In this document: one piece after another, positions 26,382 to 34,229 of the stretch
Layout of the letters: each line of letters begins with the position of its first letter
How positions within the stretch are numbered: position 1 is the stretch's first letter
Source: Salegentibacter agarivorans
GTDB taxonomy: Bacteria; Bacteroidota; Bacteroidia; Flavobacteriales; Flavobacteriaceae
Assembly: GCF_900113135.1 (NCBI RefSeq)
Contig: NZ_FOOH01000024.1
Span: 1 to 61,553 of the forward strand
DNA: 61,553 nt
Direction: 5' to 3'
Made by a program: the position numbers and the translations under genes
Notes under the pieces: generated by a model
The model's database searches: none
What the model was told of the DNA's origin: nothing
Seen by the model: only the letters and a program-made list of their open reading frames with translations

Positions 26382-27707
26382 TTATTCCTTTTCGCTTTCT
26401 GGAAGGTAATCTAACTCTAAACGTTGGTTTTCGTTAAGATATTCGTTAGCTACTCTTTTAATATCTTCTCTGGTGATGTCTCTGTAGATTTCAATCTCTT
26501 CGTTAATAAGATCTGTATCCCCATAAAGTACATTGTACGTTGCCAATGAAGAAGCGATTCCCTGGATACTACTGTTAGAATTTACAAAACGGTTCTCAAA
26601 TTTATTTTGAAGTTTTTGATATTCTTTTTCTGAAATCAATTCGTTTTGAAGTTTATCGATTTCTTCATCCATAGAAGCAGCTAAAGTATCTAGTGGAGTT
26701 TCTCCTAAAGCAAGAGCACCCATAACGTAAGTTCCGTAATCTTCCTGAGATCTTGGGAATGCTAATACCTGTAGCGCGGTTTTTTCTTCGTCTACCATTT
26801 TCTTGTACATTCTTGAGCTTCTCCCATCAGTAAGAATTGAAGAGATCATATCAAGGATATAAGCATCTTTTTCTTTCATAGAAGGCGTGCGGTAAACAAA
26901 TAATTTGGCCGGAATTTGAATGTTACTATCGTATTCTGTTGCTGTAATAGTTTCAGTAATTGGTTCTTCTTTAACAGAAACTCTTTCTACTTCCTTTCCT
27001 TCAGGAATTTCAGCAAAATACTTCTCGATCATTTCTTTAGTTTCATCAATTTCTATATCACCGGCAACAACTAAAGTAGCGTTGTTTGGCCCATAATATT
27101 TATCGAAGAAAGCTTTAAATTCGTCTAGCTCGGCTGCGTCAAGATCTTCCATGGTGCCAATAACCGAGTTTTTGTAAGGGTGCTTATCAAAAACATATTT
27201 ATTGATACCTGTGGAATAAATAATCTTTCCATAAGGAGCGTTATCAATACGAGAGCGCTTTTCTTCTTTTACAACCTCGTTTTGAGTTTCTACGCCTACC
27301 TCGTTAATAACCGGGTGAAACATTCTTTCAGACTCCATCCATAAACCTAATTCAAGGTTGTTAGAAGGGAACGTCTCGTAATAATAAGTACGATCTTGCG
27401 TGGTGTTGGCATTATTGCTACCGCCATTTGCAGCTACAATATCAAACCATTTTCCACGCTCAATATTCTCGGTACCTTCAAATAAAAGGTGTTCAAAAAA
27501 GTGAGCAAAGCCAGAACGGCCTTCTTCTTCGTCCTTAGCACCTACGTGGTACATTACTCCAACGGTCGCCACGGGAGCCGTGTTGTCCTGATGTAAAATT
27601 ACGTGTAATCCGTTATCCAGGTCGTACTCGGTAAATTCTACCTCCTGGGCAATTCCTGCTGCGCTACAAACTAATGCAAAGGCAGCCATCTTTAAGTTTT
27701 TAATCAT
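26382..27707 (-). CDS. M16-family zinc peptidase, catalytic subunit
   Basis: 441 residues with a signal peptide ('VCSAAGIAQ'). The inverted zinc motif HxxEH is present in 'GFAHFFEHLLFEGTE', and the downstream glutamate lies in 'VGVETQNEVVKEEKRSR'. It is expected to be periplasmic and to degrade peptides together with the 686-residue partner. First gene of a two-gene operon. Confidence 0.92.
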   Translation of the reverse strand: MIKNLKMAAFALVCSAAGIAQEVEFTEYDLDNGLHVILHQDNTAPVATVGVMYHVGAKDEEEGRSGFAHFFEHLLFEGTENIERGKWFDIVAANGGSNNANTTQDRTYYYETFPSNNLELGLWMESERMFHPVINEVGVETQNEVVKEEKRSRIDNAPYGKIIYSTGINKYVFDKHPYKNSVIGTMEDLDAAELDEFKAFFDKYYGPNNATLVVAGDIEIDETKEMIEKYFAEIPEGKEVERVSVKEEPITETITATEYDSNIQIPAKLFVYRTPSMKEKDAYILDMISSILTDGRSSRMYKKMVDEEKTALQVLAFPRSQEDYGTYVMGALALGETPLDTLAASMDEEIDKLQNELISEKEYQKLQNKFENRFVNSNSSIQGIASSLATYNVLYGDTDLINEEIEIYRDITREDIKRVANEYLNENQRLELDYLPESEKE

Positions 27708-27988
27708 TTTTTAATAGATTTTTCATTAATGCATTGTATTAGTGTTTGAATATCGTATTTTGTTACAGCATAATTTCAGAATAATGAAGAAATTAATGTA
27801 TTTGTGCGAATAGTGTCAAAATTAACAAGCTATTAAGCTAAAAACCGGCACTTTTTTTAGAAATTTACTTTTAAAGTAAAGCGGTTTCAGGGCCCGGGAC
27901 TAACATTTTTCAAACTTGTAATTAGTAAATGGGTTAAAAGTTCCCCGGTCTGCAATTCGTTTAATAAATAAAACACCAACCAAAAGCT
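27708..27988. other. Gene-free stretch between divergent M16 and DUF4199 genes
   Basis: About 280 nt with no credible ORF. It must hold both divergent promoters, but no clear TAnnTTTG element stands out. Low-GC sequence, no strong repeat seen. Confidence 0.6.
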
Positions 27989-28453
27989 ATGAAGAATTTT
28001 AGTGTTCCAATTAAATACAGTCTCATAATTGCAGTAGGACTTATTGTCTATTTTTTAATCCTATCGCTCTTTAATTTACACATTTATCCTTTATTCAGTT
28101 TATTTAACGGGGTAATTATGGCTGGCGGAATGTGGCTGGCTTTAAAGGCATATAGAAGCTCCAAAGGTTCAAAATTTAAATATCAAAAAGGTTTTATGGC
28201 GAGCCTGCTTACCGGTTTTAATGCCACTATTTTATTTACTATCTTCTTTGCATTATATGCCACAGAGTTAAACCCAGATTTTTTAAATAACCTTATTAAT
28301 ATGTGGCGCACCGATTATGGAACCGATATTGGTATAGTGCTTTTTGTAGTGGCGGTTATGGGGTTTGCAACCAGCCTGGTGCTTACTTTAGCCTATATGC
28401 AGTTATTTAAAGATTCCTGGAATACTAAAGAAGGACAGGAACATACTTATTAA
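27989..28453 (+). CDS. DUF4199 membrane protein
   Basis: 154 residues with four membrane helices. The pattern 'KYSLIIAVGLIVYFLIL' then 'KFKYQKGFMASLLTGFNATI' and a final helix matches DUF4199, a Bacteroidota family of unknown function. It stands alone before the rplU promoter. Confidence 0.7.
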   Translation: MKNFSVPIKYSLIIAVGLIVYFLILSLFNLHIYPLFSLFNGVIMAGGMWLALKAYRSSKGSKFKYQKGFMASLLTGFNATILFTIFFALYATELNPDFLNNLINMWRTDYGTDIGIVLFVVAVMGFATSLVLTLAYMQLFKDSWNTKEGQEHTY

Positions 28454-28488
28454 AGTTTTTTAGGCTTTGTGAATTAATTAATTAGAAG

Positions 28489-28496
28489 TATATTTG
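28489..28496 (+). promoter_or_regulatory. Probable -7 element for rplU-rpmA
   Basis: TATATTTG, a perfect TAnnTTTG element, 60 nt upstream of the rplU ATG. Confidence 0.65.
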
Positions 28497-28498
28497 CA

Positions 28499-28530
28499 CC
28501 CGCTTGCGAAAAAAGTAAGCGTAAATTTTT
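28499..28530 (+). promoter_or_regulatory. rplU leader hairpin
   Basis: CGCTT/AAGCG stem at 28501-28521 followed by TAAATTTTT, placed between the promoter and the rplU start. It could be a ribosomal-protein leader for autoregulation or attenuation. Confidence 0.4.
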
Positions 28531-28556
28531 AGCATAAATTAATTAATCACAACACT

Positions 28557-29051
28557 ATGTATGCAATTGTAGAGATAGCAGGGCAGCAATTTAAAGTTGC
28601 AAAAGACCAGAAGGTGTTTGTTAACCGTCTAAGCGGAGAAGAAGGAGACAGCGTTTCTTTTGACAAAGTTCTTCTTACCGGAGATGGTGACAGCATAAAC
28701 CTTGGCGCCCCGGCTATAGATGGTGCTCTAGTAGGAGCAAAAATCACCCGTCACCTTAAAGGAGACAAAGTAATTGTTTTCAAAAAGAAAAGACGTAAAG
28801 GTTACAAAAAGAAAAACGGTCACCGTCAATCTTTAACCGAAATCGTAATTGAAAGCATCGATGTAAAAGGTGGAAGTAAAGCTGCTTCAACTAAAAAAGA
28901 AGAAGCACCTAAGAAAGAAGCCAAAACTGATAGTAAATCGGAAGATTTAAATCAATACACCGTAGCTGAATTGAAAGAGATGGCGAAGGAGAAAGGTCTT
29001 GAAGGCTACTCTTCTATGAAGAAAGCTGAATTAATTGAAGCTTTAAGTTAA
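28557..29051 (+). CDS. rplU: Ribosomal protein bL21 with C-terminal extension
   Basis: 164 residues. Residues 1-103 are standard L21 ('YAIVEIAGQQFKVAKDQKV' and 'KKRRKGYKKKNGHRQSLTEI'). An Ala/Lys/Glu-rich linker follows, then a helical module near 128-164 ('YTVAELKEMAKEKGLEGYS') resembling SAP/Rho-N/HeH folds. Such extended L21 proteins occur in other Bacteroidota. It is followed by rpmA after 28 nt. Confidence 0.95.
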   Translation: MYAIVEIAGQQFKVAKDQKVFVNRLSGEEGDSVSFDKVLLTGDGDSINLGAPAIDGALVGAKITRHLKGDKVIVFKKKRRKGYKKKNGHRQSLTEIVIESIDVKGGSKAASTKKEEAPKKEAKTDSKSEDLNQYTVAELKEMAKEKGLEGYSSMKKAELIEALS

Positions 29052-29079
29052 ATATTAATCTACTTAAAACTAAAGTAAA

Positions 29080-29340
29080 ATGGCACACAAAAAAGGAGTC
29101 GGTAGTTCCAAGAACGGTAGAGAGTCAGAATCGAAACGTTTAGGCGTGAAAATTTTTGGCGGTCAGGCAGCCGTAGCCGGAAATATTATTGTTAGACAAA
29201 GAGGTACTGCACATAATCCAGGTGAGAATGTATATGCAGGAAAAGACCATACATTACACGCTAAAGTAGACGGCGTAGTAAAGTTTTCTAAAACAAAGAA
29301 TAATAAATCTTACGTTTCTATAGAACCGTTTGAAGCATAA
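29080..29340 (+). CDS. rpmA: Ribosomal protein bL27
   Basis: 86 residues: '[20 protein letters not shown]' and '[17 protein letters not shown]' are invariant L27 features. The N-terminus begins right at 'MAHKKG', so no cleaved leader as in Firmicutes is present. Second gene of the rplU-rpmA operon, which ends in a strong terminator. Confidence 0.97.
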   Translation: MAHKKGVGSSKNGRESESKRLGVKIFGGQAAVAGNIIVRQRGTAHNPGENVYAGKDHTLHAKVDGVVKFSKTKNNKSYVSIEPFEA

Positions 29341-29390
29341 GTCTTACACTCTTATTGGAGATAAAGAATTTTATTCTTAGAATTATATCG

Positions 29391-29424
29391 AAACCCCTTC
29401 TGAAATTCAGAAGGGGTTTTTTTG
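29391..29424 (+). terminator. Terminator of rplU-rpmA
   Basis: AAACCCCTTCTGAA/TTCAGAAGGGG is an almost perfect stem with a tiny loop, followed by seven T. Confidence 0.92.
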
Positions 29425-29455
29425 TATCTTTAATTTAGACTTTAAGTTATATGTT

Positions 29456-29803
29456 ATGAAATATATAGACGTTTTTCGCACCTCTGACCGAAATGAACAT
29501 TCTATTATTAAAAATCTTTTTGATGATGAACAATTAGATTACCGGTCTTACGGAGAAGCTACCGATAATGCGACCAATATTGGTGCACTTGGCAACGACG
29601 GACTTAGAATTGAAGTGGCGGAAAGCGATAGAGAAAAAGCTACAGAAATCATTAAAAGAAGTGGTTTTTTGGGCCAGTCTCATAATATTTCAAAACCCAA
29701 AAGAACAAAACCTCAAGTAGGGAAATGGGTATTTGTCTTGCTAGCTGCACTTGTGGTGCTTATTGCTATTATTTTCTTTGTATGGTTTATGAGTGGTAAT
29801 TAG
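29456..29803 (+). CDS. DUF2007 protein with C-terminal membrane anchor
   Basis: 115 residues. The N-terminal DUF2007 fold ('VFRTSDRNEHSIIKNLFDDE' then 'GLRIEVAESDREKATEIIKR') is followed by a basic linker and a single membrane helix (about 89-111), so it is probably tail-anchored with the domain in the cytoplasm. It is a second DUF2007 gene in the window, unlike the zinc-ribbon version in the biotin cluster. Function unknown. Confidence 0.7.
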   Translation: MKYIDVFRTSDRNEHSIIKNLFDDEQLDYRSYGEATDNATNIGALGNDGLRIEVAESDREKATEIIKRSGFLGQSHNISKPKRTKPQVGKWVFVLLAALVVLIAIIFFVWFMSGN

Positions 29804-29811
29804 AAATGATT

Positions 29812-29940
29812 TTTTAGATCCTGAAACATGTTCAGGATGACGTATAATAAATAAAAAGACCTCACAGATTTTGGAAATCTGTGAGGTCTAAAATTTTCAA
29901 ATAAATTTAAATAGATTTCCGCCTTTGCGGAAATGACTAA
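29812..29940. repeat. Cluster of three different palindromic repeats
   Basis: Three palindromes stand side by side between convergent genes: GATCCTGAAACATGTTCAGGAT at 29817-29838, GACCTCACAG/CTGTGAGGTC at 29859-29888, and TTTCCGC/GCGGAAA at 29916-29932. Each resembles a type that is dispersed in flavobacterial genomes. They may also end transcription from both sides. Confidence 0.75.
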
Positions 29941-29941
29941 A

Positions 29942-31258
29942 TTAATATCTATAATACTCGGGCTTATATGGGCCTTGCACTTCCACGCCAATATATTTAG
30001 CCTGGTAATCTTTAAGTTCGGTTAATTCTACTCCAATTTTTTCAAGGTGAAGTTTGGCAACCTTTTCGTCTAAATGCTTAGGTAGCATATAAACTTCATT
30101 TTCGTATTTATCAGAATTTTTCCAAAGTTCAATTTGTGCCAAAGTTTGGTTGGTAAATGAGTTACTCATCACAAAGCTTGGGTGGCCTGTAGCACAACCA
30201 AGATTCACCAATCGCCCTTCCGCTAAAAGAATAATGTCTTTCCCGGCGATAGTATATTTATCTACCTGAGGCTTTATAGTGTCTTTTGAATCCCCGTGAT
30301 TGTTATTCAACCAGGCAACATCGATTTCATTATCAAAATGCCCGATGTTACAAACGATGGTTTTGTCTTTCATCGCTTCAAAATGCTCTCCGCGAACTAT
30401 ATCTTTATTTCCTGTAGTTGTAATTACAATATCAGCCTTAGGAAGTACAGTTTCCAGTTTTTTCACTTCAAACCCGTCCATCGCAGCTTGTAGCGCACAA
30501 ATTGGGTCAATTTCCGTAACGGTAACAATGGATCCCGCACCTTTAAACGAAGCGGCAGTACCTTTACCAACATCTCCATAACCACAAACTACAACGCGTT
30601 TTCCGGCAAGCATTACATCAGTAGCCCGGCGAATAGCATCAACAGCACTTTCGCGACATCCATATTTATTGTCAAACTTAGATTTGGTAACCGAATCGTT
30701 CACGTTAATAGCCGGCATTACCAAAGTTCCGTTTTTCATTCTTTCGTAAAGTCTGTGAACTCCTGTAGTGGTTTCTTCTGAAAGTCCGCGGATTCCCTCA
30801 GCAAGCTCCGGGTACTTATCAAAAACCATATTGGTAAGATCGCCACCATCATCAAGGATCATATTCAACGGCTCGCGCTCTTCACCAAAAAACAGGGTTT
30901 GTTCTATACACCAGTTAAATTCTTCCTCGGTCATTCCTTTCCAGGCGTAAACGGGAATTCCTGCGGCAGCAATTGCAGCTGCAGCGTGATCTTGTGTAGA
31001 AAAAATATTACAAGAGCTCCAGGTTACATCGGCCCCTAAAGAAATAAGTGTTTCAATAAGTACTGCAGTTTGCACGGTCATGTGAAGACATCCGGCAATT
31101 CTGGCTCCCTTTAATGGTTGTTCATTTTTATATTCTTCACGCAGGGACATTAATCCCGGCATTTCAGCTTCGGCGAGTTCTATCTCTTTTCTTCCCCAAT
31201 CCGCCAGGGAAATATCCTTAACTTTATAAGCGGTATACGGCACTGTTTTAGTCGACAT
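29942..31258 (-). CDS. ahcY: S-adenosylhomocysteine hydrolase
   Basis: 438 residues. It splits S-adenosylhomocysteine to adenosine and homocysteine and so removes the product inhibitor of methyltransferases. The NAD site '[15 protein letters not shown]', '[17 protein letters not shown]' and the C-terminal '[11 protein letters not shown]' are diagnostic. The ATG at 31258 ('MSTKTVPY') is the start; the frame extends 28 codons upstream without homology. A TAnnTTTG promoter lies 37 nt before it. Confidence 0.97.
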   Translation of the reverse strand: MSTKTVPYTAYKVKDISLADWGRKEIELAEAEMPGLMSLREEYKNEQPLKGARIAGCLHMTVQTAVLIETLISLGADVTWSSCNIFSTQDHAAAAIAAAGIPVYAWKGMTEEEFNWCIEQTLFFGEEREPLNMILDDGGDLTNMVFDKYPELAEGIRGLSEETTTGVHRLYERMKNGTLVMPAINVNDSVTKSKFDNKYGCRESAVDAIRRATDVMLAGKRVVVCGYGDVGKGTAASFKGAGSIVTVTEIDPICALQAAMDGFEVKKLETVLPKADIVITTTGNKDIVRGEHFEAMKDKTIVCNIGHFDNEIDVAWLNNNHGDSKDTIKPQVDKYTIAGKDIILLAEGRLVNLGCATGHPSFVMSNSFTNQTLAQIELWKNSDKYENEVYMLPKHLDEKVAKLHLEKIGVELTELKDYQAKYIGVEVQGPYKPEYYRY

Positions 31259-31294
31259 ATTATTATATTTGAATATTAGCAATTTTTTGTCTCG

Positions 31295-31302
31295 CAAAAA
31301 TA
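31295..31302 (-). promoter_or_regulatory. Probable -7 element for ahcY
   Basis: Minus strand TATTTTTG in the 65-nt gap between ahcY and the divergent phosphopantetheinyl transferase gene. Confidence 0.5.
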
Positions 31303-31323
31303 AGGAATCTATAACAAACCTAC

Positions 31324-31971
31324 ATGCCACTTTACAAAACAATAACAGTAAACCCGCATACTAAAGTCTTCATTTGGAAGGTAGAAGAACCTTTTGAAGA
31401 ACTTAGCGAAGGGATAGAATTAACCGAACATTGCCAAAATCGCGTAAAGGGAATGAAATCTGAAATTCACCGTCGTGGTTTTATGAGTATTCGCCATTTA
31501 ATGGCCGAAGCGGGCTATGTAGATCACGATTTATTTTATGACGATTTAGGGAAACCCCATTTAAAAAATGGTAAGAATATCTCCATTACCCATTCTTTTA
31601 ATTTTACGGCTATTATTTTAAGTGATGAAAAGGTGGGAATAGATATTGAAAAACGCCGCGATAAAATTCTCAAAATTGCCAATAAATTCACCCCGCTTAG
31701 TGAATATCATACCGTTGCAAACGAAGAGGCTTTAATAAGAAAACTCACTATTGTTTGGGGTGCTAAAGAATCTATTTATAAAATGTATGCCGAACCGGGT
31801 CTAGGGTTTTTACAGCACATAAATGTGACCGATTTTGATTTTGATGACGCCGAAACAACCGCGAAAGTGAACTTTAAAGGAAAAGAGTCTTTTTACGAGA
31901 TGAATTTTTTGGAATTTGAAGGTTTTACCTGTGTGTATGGTTGGGAAGGTTCGAAAAAAGTCCAAAGTTAA
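31324..31971 (+). CDS. 4'-phosphopantetheinyl transferase superfamily protein
   Basis: 215 residues. The two Mg/CoA-binding motifs are visible: '[16 protein letters not shown]' (GIDxE) and '[12 protein letters not shown]' (WxxKES). It transfers the phosphopantetheine arm to carrier proteins and is the Sfp/AcpT-like type rather than AcpS. '[15 protein letters not shown]' is the usual SHS region. It overlaps the next gene by one base (TAATG), so the two are coupled. Confidence 0.88.
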   Translation: MPLYKTITVNPHTKVFIWKVEEPFEELSEGIELTEHCQNRVKGMKSEIHRRGFMSIRHLMAEAGYVDHDLFYDDLGKPHLKNGKNISITHSFNFTAIILSDEKVGIDIEKRRDKILKIANKFTPLSEYHTVANEEALIRKLTIVWGAKESIYKMYAEPGLGFLQHINVTDFDFDDAETTAKVNFKGKESFYEMNFLEFEGFTCVYGWEGSKKVQS

Positions 31972-32663
31972 TGCGGAATTTTTATGCTGAAATTTTCCAG
32001 GCTGCGACTAATGGAAAAAAACTACTCGCCATTTTAATAGATCCCGATAAATTTATAGAAGCGGAAACAAAATTATACCTGGAAAAATTACCAAAACAAA
32101 CTACACATATTTTTGTAGGCGGTAGTACGGTGGAAAATTTTAAAACCGAAAAAACCGTAAAAGCGATTAAAGCTGAAACCGATTTTCCGGTTATTCTGTT
32201 TCCAGGAGATTATTCACAAATTACAGAAACAGCAGATGCATTGCTTTTTTTAAGCCTTCTTTCCGGAAGAAACCCTGAGTACTTAATAGAGCAACAGGTA
32301 AAATCTGTAGAAAAATTAAAGAATAGCAAACTGGAAATTATTCCGACGGCTTATATTCTAATTGAGGGTGGGAAAGAATGCGCTGTGCAGCGAGTAAGCT
32401 GTACAAAGCCTATTCCGCAATCTGAAGTTACTTCAGTTGTAAATACCGCACTTGCCGGTCAATTTCTAGGAAAAAATCTTATTTACCTGGAAGCAGGAAG
32501 TGGTGCCGATTTTCCGGTTTCCGAAGAAATTATTACTGAAGTAAATAAAGCAATAAATATTCCTTTGATAGTAGGTGGCGGAATTCGAAGTTTAGAACAA
32601 CAGAAAAAGGCCTATAAAGCTGGAGCTGATATGATCGTTATGGGAACACAATTTGAAAATTAG
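31971..32663 (+). CDS. Geranylgeranylglyceryl/heptaprenylglyceryl phosphate synthase (PcrB family)
   Basis: 230 residues, TIM-barrel prenyltransferase joining a polyprenyl diphosphate to sn-glycerol-1-phosphate. Motifs are 'LAILIDPDKF' near the start, 'FVGGSTVENF', 'YLEAGSGADFPV' and 'PLIVGGGIRSLEQQKKAY'. Homologues of this archaeal-lipid enzyme are known in Bacteroidota, where the final product is unclear. The ATG at 31971 overlaps the stop of the phosphopantetheinyl transferase; a TTG 30 nt upstream is less likely. Confidence 0.9.
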   Translation: MRNFYAEIFQAATNGKKLLAILIDPDKFIEAETKLYLEKLPKQTTHIFVGGSTVENFKTEKTVKAIKAETDFPVILFPGDYSQITETADALLFLSLLSGRNPEYLIEQQVKSVEKLKNSKLEIIPTAYILIEGGKECAVQRVSCTKPIPQSEVTSVVNTALAGQFLGKNLIYLEAGSGADFPVSEEIITEVNKAINIPLIVGGGIRSLEQQKKAYKAGADMIVMGTQFEN

Positions 32664-32664
32664 T

Positions 32665-32693
32665 AGACGTCAGTCTGAATTTATTCAGAATCT
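32665..32693. repeat. Short palindrome after the PcrB-family gene
   Basis: TCTGAATTTATTCAGA centred at 32684 immediately after the stop codon; a likely member of a dispersed palindrome family, or a weak terminator without a T-run. Confidence 0.45.
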
Positions 32694-32823
32694 AATTTGT
32701 GGTAGTCCAAAAAAATAAAGCTTCACAAATTGTTAGTTTAAGGCACAACAATACTAATTTCAAATCTTTAAATTTGGCTTCCACAGAAAGTCCAGTAAAA
32801 TATTCGTGGGTAAAATTTCAATC

Positions 32824-33084
32824 ATGAAAATTTCAGTAGAATTAACCTTAAGTCCGTTGCAGGACGATTTTGAACCAAAAATCATTGCTTTTATTAAAAA
32901 ATTAAGGGCTTCAGGATTAGCAATAAAAGAAAACCCGTTAAGTACCCAGGTTTATGGAGAGTATGATGAGGTGATGAATTTATTGAATTCAGAAATCAAA
33001 AATGTTTTTGAAACCATTGATAACGGACTTATCTATATAAAAATTGTAAAATCTGATCTTAGCGACTATGCAGCCGATTTTTGA
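32824..33084 (+). CDS. Thiamine-binding (UPF0045/MTH1187 family) protein
   Basis: 86 residues, ferredoxin-like fold. 'MKISVELTLSPLQDDFEP' opens the protein, with 'STQVYGEYDEVMNLLN' in the middle, matching the thiamine-binding protein family. The ATG at 32824 is chosen over a GTG six codons upstream. It overlaps the PnuC gene by 17 bp, so a shared role in vitamin transport is likely. No TPP riboswitch is seen in its upstream gap. Confidence 0.75.
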   Translation: MKISVELTLSPLQDDFEPKIIAFIKKLRASGLAIKENPLSTQVYGEYDEVMNLLNSEIKNVFETIDNGLIYIKIVKSDLSDYAADF

Positions 33085-33700
33085 TTTTTTCTTTGACCAG
33101 TATTACGGGTATTCTACTTTATTTATTATCCTGGAAGTAATTGCGGTAATTTTCGGCTTTCTTTCGGTCATTTATTCCAAGCAAAATAACATTCTGGTTT
33201 ATCCCACTGGGATTATAAGTACCATGATATTTGTTTATTTGCTCTGGCAATGGGAATTGCTGGGAGATATGATGATTAACGCCTATTATTTTTCTATGAG
33301 CATTTATGGTTGGTATATTTGGACAAGAAAAGTAGATAAAGAACATTATACACCCATAACCAATACTACCAGAAAGGAGAATTGGCAAAGTCTGTTTATT
33401 TTTATTGCGACCTTGCTTTTTGTATTCGCTGTTTACGAGTATTTTGATAAATGGAACAACTGGACGGCCTATGTAGACACGTTTACAACCGCTATTTTTT
33501 TCGTGGGAATGTGGCAAATGGCCAATAGAAAGATTGAAAACTGGATTTTCTGGATTATTGGTGATGTTATTTCTGTACCACTCTATTTTTATAAAGGTTT
33601 TACTTTAACGGCACTTCAATATTTTGTTTTTACTATAATCGCTATATACGGCTATAAAGCATGGCAGAAAAACTTGCGCAACGACCTTCGTCCGTCTTAA
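33068..33700 (+). CDS. PnuC-family vitamin transporter
   Basis: 210 residues with seven or eight membrane helices. 'VIAVIFGFLSVIYSKQNNIL' and 'MSIYGWYIWTRK' (W..W motifs) are PnuC features, and 'NWIFWIIGDVISVPLYFYKG' is the second-half repeat. PnuC proteins carry nicotinamide riboside, riboflavin or thiamine by facilitated diffusion, with trapping by a kinase. The overlapping thiamine-binding gene argues for thiamine (PnuT type), while the following NadR-like kinase would also fit nicotinamide riboside. Confidence 0.85.
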   Translation: MQPIFDFFFDQYYGYSTLFIILEVIAVIFGFLSVIYSKQNNILVYPTGIISTMIFVYLLWQWELLGDMMINAYYFSMSIYGWYIWTRKVDKEHYTPITNTTRKENWQSLFIFIATLLFVFAVYEYFDKWNNWTAYVDTFTTAIFFVGMWQMANRKIENWIFWIIGDVISVPLYFYKGFTLTALQYFVFTIIAIYGYKAWQKNLRNDLRPS

Positions 33701-34227
33701 AAGTGGTTCTTTTTGGACCAGAATCTACGGGAAAAACCACCCTGGCAGAGATGCTGGCAAAACATTATAACACGCTTTGGGTAGAAGAATTTATGCGGGA
33801 TTATCTTCAGGAAAAATGGGATAATGAGCAAAGAGTTTGCGAACCAAAAGATATGATTCCCATTGCTGAAGGCCAAATGAATCGTGAAAATACACTCACT
33901 AAAAAGGCTAATAAACTCCTAATTAGCGATACCGATCTTTTAGAGCTAAAGGTTTATTCTGAAGCCTATTACGAAGGGTTTTGCGATCCTCAACTTCTTA
34001 AACATGCGTTAAACAACATTTACGATCTCTACTTTTTAACGTATATTGACGTACCGTGGACGCCCGATGACCTTCGGGATAAACCAGAAGACCGTATTGG
34101 GATGTTTAAAAGGTTTGAAGCTGCTCTTAAAAACAGTAAAAAACCTTACGTGATTCTAAAAGGAGATTTAGAGGAACGTTTTAAAACTGCGGTAAAGAAA
34201 ATAGACGAACTTTTAAAAAATAAATAG
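33661..34227 (+). CDS. NadR-like P-loop kinase
   Basis: 188 residues. The Walker A 'LFGPESTGKTTLAEMLA' and the following 'WVEEFMRDYL' are typical of the ribosylnicotinamide kinase domain of NadR; no nucleotidyltransferase domain is present. It overlaps the PnuC gene by 40 bp. In PnuC systems such a kinase traps the imported vitamin by phosphorylation. Whether the substrate is nicotinamide riboside or thiamine cannot be decided from sequence. Confidence 0.8.
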   Translation: MAEKLAQRPSSVLKVVLFGPESTGKTTLAEMLAKHYNTLWVEEFMRDYLQEKWDNEQRVCEPKDMIPIAEGQMNRENTLTKKANKLLISDTDLLELKVYSEAYYEGFCDPQLLKHALNNIYDLYFLTYIDVPWTPDDLRDKPEDRIGMFKRFEAALKNSKKPYVILKGDLEERFKTAVKKIDELLKNK

Positions 34228-34229
34228 AC

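Noticed and set aside
33119-33517. 132-residue minus-strand ORF opposite the PnuC gene
   Set aside because: Shadow of a membrane protein gene; composition fits an antisense frame.
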